Shown here: positions 19,972 to 28,843 of the stretch, in pieces
Layout: each line of letters starts with the position of its first letter
Numbering within the stretch: position 1 is the stretch's first letter
Assembly: GCF_014852585.1 (NCBI RefSeq)
Contig: NZ_JACVBX010000015.1
Coordinates: forward strand, 1-64,000
Direction of reading: 5' to 3'
DNA: 64,000 nt
Origin: Pseudomonas sp. PDM18
GTDB lineage: Bacteria > Pseudomonadota > Gammaproteobacteria > Pseudomonadales > Pseudomonadaceae
Translations under genes and position numbers: made by a program
The notes under the pieces: generated by a model
The model's input: the letters and a program-made list of their open reading frames with translations, nothing else
Told to the model about the DNA's origin: nothing
Databases searched by the model: none

Positions 19972-21467
19972 GTGCTCCCCGCATGGGCCTGAAAGCCAGC
20001 TTCGTAGTCGGTTTCGACGGTAAACAGCACGTGCTCTGGCGTCACGGTGAAGTGGTGCTCGAGGGCGGGAAAATCGTCTTCGTCGGCCGTGGTTTCCCCG
20101 GTAAAGTCAGCCAGTGGATCGACTACGGCTACGCGCTGATCGGCCCCGGCTTCATCGATCTGGATGCCCTCGGTGACCTCGACTCCACGGTGCTCACCCT
20201 GGACAACGGCGCCGAGTGGAACATGGGCCGTGTCTGGTCCGAGGACTATCTGCGAGCCGGGCCGAACGAGTGCTACAGCCCCGACGAGGAACTGTTCAAG
20301 TACCGCTATGCCTTCACCCAGCTGATCCGCAATGGCATCACCACCGCCATGCCGATCACCTCGATGTACTACCGGCGCTGGGCCGAGCACTACGACGAAT
20401 TCGCCGGGGTCGCCGCGCTGTCCGGTGAACTTGGTCTGCGCACCTACCTCGGCCCCTGCTACATGAGCGGCATGACGTACGCCCGTGCGGACGGCACCTC
20501 CGGGCAGCACTGGGACGAAGCCGCCGGCCTCGCCGGACTGAAGGAAGCCGAGCGCTTCTTCCATGACTTCGACGGCGCCCACCACGGCCTGGTGCGCGGC
20601 GCGCTGCTGCCAGACCGCATCGAAACCTGTACGCCTGCGCTGCTGGAACGCACCGCCGCTGTACAGCGTGAACTGAGCGCGCCACTGCGCCTGCACTGCT
20701 GCCAGTCGCGCTACGAGGTGGAGCTGGTGCGTCGCCTGCGCGACACGTCCTCGCTGCAGTGGCTCGACAGCTATGGTCTGCTCAATCCGCACAGCGTTCT
20801 GCCACACGGTATCCTGCACAGCGGCGAGCATGAGTTGCAGCGCCTGGCGGATACCGGGGCGAGCCTGGTGCATTGCCCGGTGGTATTCGCCCGCGAAGGC
20901 GACGCGCTGGATTCTTTTGGCGCTTACCGCGCACGCGGCATCAACCTCGCCATGGGCACCGACACTTTCCCAGCGGACATGCTCGACAACCTGCGCCAAG
21001 GCCTGAACATTGCGCGGGTGAAGGAGGGCGATGCCGAACACACGCGCATGCTCGATCTCTATAACGCTGCCACCCTCGGCGGCGCCCAGGCGCTGGGCCG
21101 CGACGACCTCGGCCGTCTCGCCGTCGGCGCGCGTGCGGACATCACGGTGTTCCGCCTGGGTGATTTCCATCAGGGACCGTTCTTCGACCCGCTGAAGAAC
21201 CTGCTCACCGCCGGCCGCGGTGACGACTGCATTGCCAGCTTCATCGACGGCCGCAGCGTGATGCAGGGCGGCCAGGTGATCGGCGTCGATTACGCCGACC
21301 TGCAACGCCGTGCCGACGCGCTGTTCCTGAAGCAGATGCAGCACCACGCCGAGCGAGCCTTCGGCAACCCGCCGTGGCGCACGCTGTTCCGTTCCGCGAT
21401 TCCCTTTGCCGACTCGTACAGCGCCGACGCGCCGCTGCTCGACGCGCATGCACCAACGGCCCCGTGA
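19968..21467 (+). CDS. amidohydrolase-superfamily protein lacking the canonical HxH motif
   Basis: A 499-residue ATZ/TRZ-like amidohydrolase. The N-terminal beta-sandwich and the barrel strands are recognisable: RLHCCQSRYE (metal His region), LPHGILHSGEHEL and LAMGTDTFPADMLDNLRQ (metal Asp). Where relatives have HxH after strand 1 (PGFVNTHTH type), this protein has GPGFIDLDALGDLDS, i.e. DxD. Either metal binding is altered or the chemistry differs. Start GTG 19968, overlapping the upstream stop by 4 bp; an internal ATG at 19983 is an alternative. Translational coupling to the upstream deaminase implies a joint pathway. Confidence 0.75.
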   Translation: MSAPRMGLKASFVVGFDGKQHVLWRHGEVVLEGGKIVFVGRGFPGKVSQWIDYGYALIGPGFIDLDALGDLDSTVLTLDNGAEWNMGRVWSEDYLRAGPNECYSPDEELFKYRYAFTQLIRNGITTAMPITSMYYRRWAEHYDEFAGVAALSGELGLRTYLGPCYMSGMTYARADGTSGQHWDEAAGLAGLKEAERFFHDFDGAHHGLVRGALLPDRIETCTPALLERTAAVQRELSAPLRLHCCQSRYEVELVRRLRDTSSLQWLDSYGLLNPHSVLPHGILHSGEHELQRLADTGASLVHCPVVFAREGDALDSFGAYRARGINLAMGTDTFPADMLDNLRQGLNIARVKEGDAEHTRMLDLYNAATLGGAQALGRDDLGRLAVGARADITVFRLGDFHQGPFFDPLKNLLTAGRGDDCIASFIDGRSVMQGGQVIGVDYADLQRRADALFLKQMQHHAERAFGNPPWRTLFRSAIPFADSYSADAPLLDAHAPTAP

Positions 21468-21478
21468 AGGATCACCCC

Positions 21479-22150
21479 ATGCTCAGCTTCGACTTCCAGC
21501 AGCTCTCCGCCCGCGAGAAATACAAGATCCTCATCGGCAGCGTGGTGCCCCGGCCCATCGCCCTGGTCACCACCATCGACACCGAGGGCCGCGCCAACGC
21601 GGCGCCCTTCAGCTTCTTCAACGCCCTCTCTGCCGACCCGCCGATCCTCGCCCTGGGCGTGGAGAACTACAGCGACCTCAGTCCCAAGGACACCACGCTG
21701 AATATCCGGCAGAACCAGGAATTTACCGTGAACATCGTCTCCGACGCGCTGGTGGAAGCCATGAACGTCTGCGCCGTGCCCTTCGAGCCGGGCTTCGACG
21801 AACTGGTCGCCGCCGGCCTTACTGCCATCCCCGGCACCCGCGTCGGCTGCCCGCGCATCGGCGAGGCGCCGGTGGCACTGGAGTGCCGGAGGATGATGGC
21901 GCTGTCCATCGGCCAATCGCGAGAGATCATCCTTGGCGAAGTGCTGATGGCCCACGTGCGCGACGACCTGATCGACCCGGCCACGCTCTACATCGATCAG
22001 CTCGGCCTCGACGCCATCGGTCGCATGGGTGGGCATGGTTATGCGCGTACCCGGGAGTATTTCGACCTGCCGACGCGTTCCTTGCAGCAATGGTCGGAAC
22101 TGCCAGGAGGCGGGGAGAGAGCCTGGAAGTGGGCTGAAGTTCAGTCTTGA
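21479..22150 (+). CDS. flavin-reductase-like FMN-binding split-barrel protein
   Basis: A 223-residue protein of the flavin reductase/flavoredoxin family: SVVPRPIALVTTIDTEGRANAAPFSFFNALS (residues about 21-51) is the FMN-binding strand-loop-strand, followed by DTTLNIRQNQEFTVNIVS. Such proteins supply reduced flavin to a partner oxygenase or act as flavin oxidoreductases. It is the third gene of the amidohydrolase cluster (11-bp gap, GAAGGA before ATG 21479). No oxygenase gene is in the cluster, so its partner is unknown. Confidence 0.8.
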   Translation: MLSFDFQQLSAREKYKILIGSVVPRPIALVTTIDTEGRANAAPFSFFNALSADPPILALGVENYSDLSPKDTTLNIRQNQEFTVNIVSDALVEAMNVCAVPFEPGFDELVAAGLTAIPGTRVGCPRIGEAPVALECRRMMALSIGQSREIILGEVLMAHVRDDLIDPATLYIDQLGLDAIGRMGGHGYARTREYFDLPTRSLQQWSELPGGGERAWKWAEVQS

Positions 22151-22952
22151 GTTTACCTGCGGGCCCGCGGGGAATTAACCGACGACGGAAGCGTCGCACT
22201 TCATATCAATGAGCTTCCGAAATCTTTACCTTCCTAGATGCTGGTAAAAGCGGCGTACATTCGTGATTTTCCGCGAATTGTGATGATATTTGCATTTTTT
22301 CAGATTCTTTTGGAAAGGCGCTTCCTGGTTTTTTTCGTCCGGATAGTGTGCTTGCAGGAAACAAGAAACGACAAAAGTGCAGCTATTTTCCCTACCAAGG
22401 TGGCATTCTGGAGGGTATCATTGTGATGTCAGTCAGATATTTCCTGCAAATCTGGCGTTTTTCAGTGCCTTAATAAATTCCTAATAAAGGCCTGAGTTTC
22501 TCTGGTTTTCGGGGGTTTCACTCATTCCGCCTGGATGGTGAAGCTTGTTTGCCTTGAGGTCTTGTCACTCCGGACGCCCGCACTGCAGCGCCTGGAGTGA
22601 TGCATTCGGCCTTGGAAGAGTGTGGGGTTGCACTGTGGGTTTTTCAGCTAGGGACGAAGGCTCCGTTGGGCTCTCGGCCCGGCCATTCGCCTGGCCGATT
22701 CATCTCTTGCTCCGTATCCGGTGCCCGTCGTTTGTCCTGCCGTGGCGCCAGCTGCGCCTGCAGGCTCCCGGGCGTCTTTGCGGATTCTTCCCTCTGCGCC
22801 AGGCGGCTCTTCGTCTGAAGGATCTGCCGGTTCGGTCCGGCGGCTTTTCTCGGCTGCATCGAGTCTTTTGACGGGCGGCACTCTCGAGACGAAATGGACG
22901 CGTAGTTTCTGGATGGGTGTTGCCGATCCGGATATCTCCACAAGGATGGGAA
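22151..22952. other. 802-bp gene-free region / probable long leader of the polysaccharide operon
   Basis: The first part (22230-22500) is AT-rich, with poly-T and poly-A tracts and TTAATAAATTCCTAATAAAG near 22470-22490, a likely promoter area. The second part (22540-22950) is GC-rich with many short hairpins. I see no JUMPstart/ops element (GGCGGTAGC) and no convincing ORF: open frames here have atypical, Cys/Arg/Ser-rich translations. A palindrome around CTGCGGGCCCGCGG at 22157 could end the preceding operon. Confidence 0.5.
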
Positions 22953-24380
22953 ATGCTGTATCCAGTCATTATCTGCGGGGGGGCCGATAGCCGACTCTGG
23001 CCCGCCTCTCGCGAGAAACACCCCAAGCCGTTCCTGGCTCTGCCCGACGGTCAGAGCCTGCTGCAGAAGACGCTTCTGCGGGCTGCTGGGCTCCCCGGCG
23101 TCACGGGGGTTCTGACGGTTACCAATCAGGAGTTGTTCTTCACCACCGAAGACATCTACCGCGAGGTCCGCCCCGAGCATTGTCGGCTGGACTACATCCT
23201 CGAACCGGTTGGGCGCAATACCGCGGCAGCCATTGCCAGCGCCGCGATTCATTTGCAGAACCGCTTCGGGCCGCAGTCGATCATGCTGATTCTTCCCGCG
23301 GACCATCTCATTCAGGAAGAGACGGTATTTGCCGAGGTAGTCCGTCACGCCAGTCAATTGGCGCTAGATGGGCTCCTGGTGACCTTCGGTATCGAGCCCA
23401 CCCATGCCGAAACCGCTTTCGGGTACATCGAAACGGAGGCCAGTGAGGCGCCTGAGCACGGGGTGATGGTCAAGCGTTTCATCGAGAAACCGGATGCCGC
23501 CACTGCACAGAGCTACTGCGAAGCCGGGAGTTTCTACTGGAACTCCGGGATGTTCTGTTTCCAGGTGGGGGCCTTCCTCAGCGAGATGCGTACCCACGCG
23601 GCGGACGTGCTGAGTGCTGTCGAGGGGGCCTTCGCTTCATCCTTCTCTCAGGATGGCGGGCACTGCATTCGTCTTGATGCCAGTCGCTTTGAGGCGGTAC
23701 CCGACATATCCATCGATTGTGCCCTGATGGAGCGCTCCAGCCGCGTTGCGACCATACCTTGTTCCATTGGTTGGAGCGACATCGGTTCCTGGTCAGCGAT
23801 GAGCAGCCTGTTCGAAGCGGATCCGAACGGTAACCGGCTGGCCGGCCATTCACTTTCCCATTCCGCCTTCAACAATTTCGTCCACAGCCCTGATCGCCTG
23901 ACGGCGCTCGTGGGTGTGGAGGACCTGATCGTAGTGGATACCCCGGATGCGCTGCTGATCAGCCATCGCGAGCATGCCCAGGACGTTCGTCACATCGCGC
24001 GGCAACTCAAGAAGGCCGGTGACGAGGTGTACTTCACCCATCGCACCGTGCACCGACCGTGGGGGACCTACACCACGCTTGAGGAAGGCGAGCGTTTCAA
24101 GATCAAACGCATCGCCGTCAAGCCTGGTGCGTCTTTGTCATTGCAGATGCATCACCATCGCAGCGAGCACTGGATCGTCGTCAGCGGGACGGCGCTGGTA
24201 ACCAATGGGGAAAATGAACTCATGTTGCGATGCAACGAGTCCACTTTCATCCGGGCCGGTAACAAGCACCGTCTCGCCAACCCTGGCGTCATAGAACTGG
24301 TCCTGATCGAGGTTCAGAGCGGTGACTACCTCGGCGAGGACGACATTGTCCGCATCGATGATCGTTACGGGAGGGCATAG
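22953..24380 (+). CDS. manC: mannose-1-phosphate guanylyltransferase / mannose-6-phosphate isomerase (ManC/AlgA/WbpW type)
   Basis: A 475-residue bifunctional enzyme for GDP-mannose. The N-terminal GDP-Man pyrophosphorylase domain (1-290) starts with GGADSRLWPASREKHPK, where the usual GGxGxRLWPLSRxxxPK Gly is Asp; FIEKP and WNSGMF follow. The C-terminal type II phosphomannose isomerase cupin (about 350-475) has HRPWGTY and the metal site QMHHHRSEHW. Start ATG 22953 next to AAGGATGGGAA; a further in-frame ATG at 22917 lacks such a site. It is the first gene of the polysaccharide cluster and feeds gmd. Confidence 0.92.
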   Translation: MLYPVIICGGADSRLWPASREKHPKPFLALPDGQSLLQKTLLRAAGLPGVTGVLTVTNQELFFTTEDIYREVRPEHCRLDYILEPVGRNTAAAIASAAIHLQNRFGPQSIMLILPADHLIQEETVFAEVVRHASQLALDGLLVTFGIEPTHAETAFGYIETEASEAPEHGVMVKRFIEKPDAATAQSYCEAGSFYWNSGMFCFQVGAFLSEMRTHAADVLSAVEGAFASSFSQDGGHCIRLDASRFEAVPDISIDCALMERSSRVATIPCSIGWSDIGSWSAMSSLFEADPNGNRLAGHSLSHSAFNNFVHSPDRLTALVGVEDLIVVDTPDALLISHREHAQDVRHIARQLKKAGDEVYFTHRTVHRPWGTYTTLEEGERFKIKRIAVKPGASLSLQMHHHRSEHWIVVSGTALVTNGENELMLRCNESTFIRAGNKHRLANPGVIELVLIEVQSGDYLGEDDIVRIDDRYGRA

Positions 24381-24524
24381 CTCTGGAGGTCAGCACGAAG
24401 TCAGCAAGTCGCACGCTTCGAACTCTCCCAAGGGTGATTGACCGATTGCCCCCCGATGAGTCGAAAGCCGGAATGCTTTTGTTTTGAGCAAGTTTTTGCC
24501 ATTCGTTTTTGCAGGAAAGGACAC

Positions 24525-25646
24525 ATGACACGCAAAGTTGCACTCATCACCGGCATCACTGGACAGGACGGCGCCTACCTTGCCCGTTTTCTGCTGGAGA
24601 AGGGTTACATCGTTCATGGCATCAAGCGCCGGGCGTCGTCGTTCAATACCGACCGTATCGACGATATCTATCAGGACCCTCACAGCAAGGATCGGAGCCT
24701 GGTTCTGCATTACGGCGACCTGACCGATACCAGCAATCTGCTGCGAATCATCCAGGACTGCCAGCCCGACGAAATCTACAACCTGGGTGCGCAGAGCCAT
24801 GTGGCTGTCTCCTTCGAATCCCCTGAATACACAGCTGACGTCGATGCGCTGGGTGCTCTGCGAATCCTGGAAGCCATCCGCATCCTGCGGCTGGAGAAGA
24901 AAACCCGCTTTTATCAAGCCTCCACCTCCGAGCTCTACGGGCAAGTGCAGGAAATCCCTCAGAAGGAAACCACTCCCTTCTATCCGCGTTCGCCCTACGC
25001 GGTGTCGAAGCAGTTTGCCTTCTGGATGACGGTCAATTATCGCGAGGCATACGGCATCTACGGCTGCAACGGCATCTTGTTCAACCATGAGTCTCCGCTG
25101 CGCGGAGAGACCTTCGTGACCCGCAAGATCACCCGCGGCCTGACCCGTATCGCCGTAGGTCTTCAGGACTGCCTGTACATGGGCAATATGAACGCCCTGC
25201 GCGACTGGGGACATGCCCGTGATTATGTCGAGATGCAGTGGCTCATGTTGCAGCAGGAAAAGCCCAACGATTATGTGATCGCTACTGGTCGCCAGTACTC
25301 GGTTCGCCAGTTCATCGAGCTCTCGCTGAAGGAACTGGATGTCACCATTGAATGGCAGGGTGAGGCCGAGGAAGAGATCGGCGTGGTCACCAGCGTGGCG
25401 AATGCCGCTGTAACTGGCATGAAAGCAGGCGACGTGATCGTTCGGGTCGACGCGCGTTACTACCGGCCGACCGAGGTGGAGACCCTGCTGGGCGATCCTG
25501 CCAAGGCCAAGTCCGACCTGGGTTGGGTGCCGAAAATCAGCTTTGAAGAGCTGGTGGCGGAAATGATCACCGAGGATCTCAAGCTAGCTCAGCGTGACGC
25601 CCTGGTCGAGCAGAGCGGCTACAAGATCATGGCCTACCACGAGTAA
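24525..25646 (+). CDS. gmd: GDP-mannose 4,6-dehydratase
   Basis: A 373-residue SDR enzyme converting GDP-D-mannose to GDP-4-keto-6-deoxy-D-mannose. The NADP-binding [11 protein letters not shown] (about 9-19), the [11 protein letters not shown] substrate/NADP loop, the catalytic STSELYG and YAVSK segments and [18 protein letters not shown] (nucleotide binding) are all intact. Start ATG 24525 with AGGAAAGG upstream; the 144-bp gap from manC holds no clear terminator. Confidence 0.97.
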   Translation: MTRKVALITGITGQDGAYLARFLLEKGYIVHGIKRRASSFNTDRIDDIYQDPHSKDRSLVLHYGDLTDTSNLLRIIQDCQPDEIYNLGAQSHVAVSFESPEYTADVDALGALRILEAIRILRLEKKTRFYQASTSELYGQVQEIPQKETTPFYPRSPYAVSKQFAFWMTVNYREAYGIYGCNGILFNHESPLRGETFVTRKITRGLTRIAVGLQDCLYMGNMNALRDWGHARDYVEMQWLMLQQEKPNDYVIATGRQYSVRQFIELSLKELDVTIEWQGEAEEEIGVVTSVANAAVTGMKAGDVIVRVDARYYRPTEVETLLGDPAKAKSDLGWVPKISFEELVAEMITEDLKLAQRDALVEQSGYKIMAYHE

Positions 25647-25664
25647 GGGATAGGAGTTGAAGTC

Positions 25665-26648
25665 ATGCAGAATCTCCCCCTTGATACGCGCATCTACGTT
25701 GCGGGACATCGCGGAATGGTGGGTTCGGCCATCGTCCGCCAGCTTCGAGCGGCGGGCTACGAACACATCGTTACACGCACCCATGATCAGCTGGATCTCA
25801 CTTCGCAGGCGGAGGTCCAGAGGTTCTTCACGGATAACCCGGTCGATTACGTTGTGCTTGCGGCTGCGAAAGTGGGCGGGATACATGCCAACAACGAGTA
25901 TCCCGCCAGCTTCATCTACGAAAACCTGATGATCGAGTGCAACGTCATTCACCAGGCGTTCGCAGCGGGAGTGCGGAATCTGCTGTTCCTTGGCAGTTCC
26001 TGTATCTACCCGAAGCTGGCCAGCCAGCCAATGCGGGAAAGTGCGCTGCTGACCGGCGTGCTGGAGGCCACCAACGAGCCCTACGCGATCGCGAAGATCG
26101 CGGGTATCAAGCTCTGCGAGTCCTACAACCGGGAACACGGCACCAACTTCCGCTCGGTGATGCCGACCAATTTGTATGGCCCACATGACAACTACCACCC
26201 GGAAAACAGCCACGTCATCCCCGCCTTGATCCGTCGCTTCCATGAGGCTCGGCAGACGGGCGCCGAAGAGGTCGTGATCTGGGGCACCGGGACGCCGATG
26301 CGCGAGTTTCTGCACGTCGATGACATGGCTGCGGCCTGCCTGCATGTGATGAACATCGATGCGGAGACTTACTCGGCGAACACCCAGCCCATGCTTTCCC
26401 ACATCAACGTGGGCACTGGCGAAGACGTGACCATTCGAGAGCTGGCCGAGTTGCTTGCCGACGTGGTGGGGTTTGAAGGCCGCATCGCTTTCGACAGCAG
26501 CAAGCCTGACGGCACTCCTCGCAAGTTGATGGATGTGGAGCGTCTGCGCGCGCTGGGCTGGCAGTCGCGCATCGGTCTCAAGGAGGGGCTGCAATCGGCA
26601 TACGATTGGTACGTCCTGCACCTTGATCAAGACACCACAAGGCTCTGA
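25665..26648 (+). CDS. fcl: GDP-L-fucose synthase
   Basis: A 327-residue SDR epimerase/reductase (Fcl/WcaG) that turns GDP-4-keto-6-deoxymannose into GDP-L-fucose. [14 protein letters not shown] binds [15 protein letters not shown] carries the catalytic Ser, PYAIAKIAG the Tyr-Lys pair, and [27 protein letters not shown] is the family hallmark. Start ATG 25665; 18 bp after gmd. Confidence 0.96.
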   Translation: MQNLPLDTRIYVAGHRGMVGSAIVRQLRAAGYEHIVTRTHDQLDLTSQAEVQRFFTDNPVDYVVLAAAKVGGIHANNEYPASFIYENLMIECNVIHQAFAAGVRNLLFLGSSCIYPKLASQPMRESALLTGVLEATNEPYAIAKIAGIKLCESYNREHGTNFRSVMPTNLYGPHDNYHPENSHVIPALIRRFHEARQTGAEEVVIWGTGTPMREFLHVDDMAAACLHVMNIDAETYSANTQPMLSHINVGTGEDVTIRELAELLADVVGFEGRIAFDSSKPDGTPRKLMDVERLRALGWQSRIGLKEGLQSAYDWYVLHLDQDTTRL

Positions 26649-26657
26649 GGCAGGCTG

Positions 26658-27455
26658 ATGCTCTACGGTTTCCTGCGCGATGTGGTCCGGCTCAAAAGTG
26701 TCATTTTCGAGCTGGCGAAGCGCGATTATCAACAGATCAACCAGGGCTCCTACCTGGGATTCGTCTGGAATTACCTCCAGCCGCTGATGCATATCGCCCT
26801 GTTGTACGGCGTGTTCACCATCGGCTTTCGTCAGGGGGCTGTTCAGGATGATCTGCCGTTCAGTCTCTATCTCCTGAGTGGGATGATCTGCTGGCTGTAT
26901 TTCTCAGGGAACGTGGCTTCTATCACCGGAGTGATTCGCTCCTATTCCTTCCTGGTCAAGAAGGTGGATTTCCGGCTGAGCGTACTGCCATTCGTGAAGT
27001 TGCTCAGCTCGCTACTGCCCCACGTATTGCTCTTGGTGCTACTGCTGGTGGCGTCAGCACACAGTGGGTTCCCGCTCGGGTTGCACACTCTGCAGTTGCT
27101 CTATTACTTCCTGTGCATGGCGGCACTGCTTGTCGGGCTGGGCTGGATTACTTCATCTGCGACCCTGTTCATTCCCGATGTGAGGAATGCGGTCGACATC
27201 ATCACCCAGTTCGGTATGTGGCTGACTCCCCTGTTCTGGAACGTCAATATAATTCCGGAGCGCTACCGCTGGCTGACCGAGCTCAATCCGCTCTGTTACC
27301 TCGTGACCGGCTATCGCGATAGCCTGACGGGTACCCACTACTTCTGGCAGCACCCGCGAGAAACCTTGATCTTCTGGGGTATGACGCTGCTGTTGCTGGC
27401 CATCGGGACAGTGGTTTACCGCCGCTTGAAGCCCCACTTCGCGGAGGTGATCTGA
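26658..27455 (+). CDS. wzm: polysaccharide ABC exporter, permease (Wzm-like)
   Basis: A 265-residue ABC-2 permease of the O-polysaccharide exporter type. An amphipathic N-terminus (ELAKRDYQQINQGSYLGFVWNYLQPL) precedes about six membrane helices; ASITGVIRSYSFLVKK and the C-terminal LNPLCYLVTGYRDSLTG are typical of Wzm/TagG. Start ATG 26658; its last base pair overlaps the wzt start. It exports undecaprenyl-linked glycan across the inner membrane. Confidence 0.93.
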   Translation: MLYGFLRDVVRLKSVIFELAKRDYQQINQGSYLGFVWNYLQPLMHIALLYGVFTIGFRQGAVQDDLPFSLYLLSGMICWLYFSGNVASITGVIRSYSFLVKKVDFRLSVLPFVKLLSSLLPHVLLLVLLLVASAHSGFPLGLHTLQLLYYFLCMAALLVGLGWITSSATLFIPDVRNAVDIITQFGMWLTPLFWNVNIIPERYRWLTELNPLCYLVTGYRDSLTGTHYFWQHPRETLIFWGMTLLLLAIGTVVYRRLKPHFAEVI

Positions 27456-28843
27456 TGCAGCCGCTGGCTATCTCGATCAAGGGCGTTTCCAAGTTCTACA
27501 AACTGTACAGCGCCAACAAGGACAGGTTGAAGGAAGCCCTTCATCCGTTGGGCAAGAAATACCACGAGGATTACTATGCCATCCGTGACTTGAGCCTGGA
27601 CATCCAGCGAGGGGAGATCCTCGGGATCGTTGGGCGAAATGGGTGTGGAAAATCCACCTTGCTCAAGCTGGTCTCCCGGGTGCTGCAACCCAGCGAGGGG
27701 ACCATCGAGGTAAACGGAAACATCACCGCTCTGCTCGAACTGGGGGCCGGGTTCAATCCGGAGTTCACCGGGCGGGAGAACATTCACTTCTACTCGACGA
27801 TCCTCGGTCTCTCATCCGAGGAAATCGAGCAATTGGCTCCGGCAGTCATCGAGTTCGCCGACCTGGGCCAATTCATCGACCAGCCGGTGAAGACCTATTC
27901 CAGCGGCATGAAGTCGCGACTGGGGTTTGCCGTCGCCGTTCATGTCGAGCCGGATATCCTGATTCTTGACGAAGTACTCGCAGTAGGCGACGCGGTCTTC
28001 AAGCGGAAGTGCTTCGCCAAGATGGAGGAGTTCTTCAAGGCCGGGAAGACCGTGCTTTTCGTATCCCATGACACCAACTCGGTGAACAAGTTGTGTACGC
28101 GAGCGGTGCTGCTGCACGGCGGCAACATCATCCTGGATGCAGAGCCTAAGGACGTGACGCGCTATTACGAAAAGCTCGCCTATGCGCAGGAGAAGGATCA
28201 CCAGTCGATTCTCAAGGAAATCGCCGCTTTTCAACATGGCGGAGGGGCTCTGGTTCCAGCCCCGGCAGAAAAGAACCAGGTCGTTGCCAGATCTGCTACA
28301 GACAAGCCGTTAAAAGCAGCACCAGAAAAAGTAAAGCTGGAAAAGGCTCGACTGCAGCCGTACTACATACCTGAGCTTACTTCAAAGACTTCACTGACTT
28401 ATCCATCTGATCGTGCAGAGATTGTAGATCCGCATTTCACTACCTTGAGTGGTGAGCGGGTAAACGTACTGGTCAGTGGTGATGAGTATTTTTATACCTA
28501 CATCGTGGCCTTCAAGGACGATGCGCGGAAGTTGTCACTCGGCATGCAATTCAAGGATATGCATGGCGTCGCGATAACCGCCGCTTCACTTCACTACGAC
28601 CCGCTCCGATTGATCGAGCAGGTGGTACGAAATTCGTCACTGAAGGCCTCCTGGCGATTCACCTGCAATCTGTTGACTGGTCATTACTTCAGTAACGCCG
28701 GTGTTGCCGAGGTGATTGACGGCGAGCCTGTTTTCATAGCCCGAGTTGTTGATGCGGCTGTTATCAAGGTGATTGCTGACGAGAAGCGTATCGTCCGTGG
28801 CACGGTGGATCTTGGGCAAGCTCTTGAGGTAGAAACCTTATGA
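27455..28843 (+). CDS. wzt: polysaccharide ABC exporter, ATPase with C-terminal glycan-recognition domain (Wzt-like)
   Basis: A 462-residue ATPase. Residues 1-250: Walker A GRNGCGKST (about 57-65), signature YSSGMKSRLGFAV, Walker B ILILDEVLAVGD. After a charged linker (about 255-320) comes an extra domain (about 325-462) corresponding to the Wzt C-terminal beta-sandwich that, in E. coli O8/O9a and Klebsiella O12, binds the modified non-reducing end of the finished chain. This implies the exported glycan is capped. The C-terminal third has lower GC. The next gene overlaps by 4 bp (ATGA). Confidence 0.92.
   Translation: MQPLAISIKGVSKFYKLYSANKDRLKEALHPLGKKYHEDYYAIRDLSLDIQRGEILGIVGRNGCGKSTLLKLVSRVLQPSEGTIEVNGNITALLELGAGFNPEFTGRENIHFYSTILGLSSEEIEQLAPAVIEFADLGQFIDQPVKTYSSGMKSRLGFAVAVHVEPDILILDEVLAVGDAVFKRKCFAKMEEFFKAGKTVLFVSHDTNSVNKLCTRAVLLHGGNIILDAEPKDVTRYYEKLAYAQEKDHQSILKEIAAFQHGGGALVPAPAEKNQVVARSATDKPLKAAPEKVKLEKARLQPYYIPELTSKTSLTYPSDRAEIVDPHFTTLSGERVNVLVSGDEYFYTYIVAFKDDARKLSLGMQFKDMHGVAITAASLHYDPLRLIEQVVRNSSLKASWRFTCNLLTGHYFSNAGVAEVIDGEPVFIARVVDAAVIKVIADEKRIVRGTVDLGQALEVETL

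Noticed and set aside
19503-21449. Minus-strand frame of about 650 codons opposite the second amidohydrolase
   Set aside because: No recognisable motif; composition typical of an antisense frame.
22545-22871. A 108-codon ORF in the polysaccharide leader
   Set aside because: Cys/Arg/Leu-rich translation without good start signal; no sign of selection.
22151-22952. JUMPstart/ops element for RfaH-type control of the polysaccharide operon
   Set aside because: No GGCGGTAGC-like sequence in the leader.
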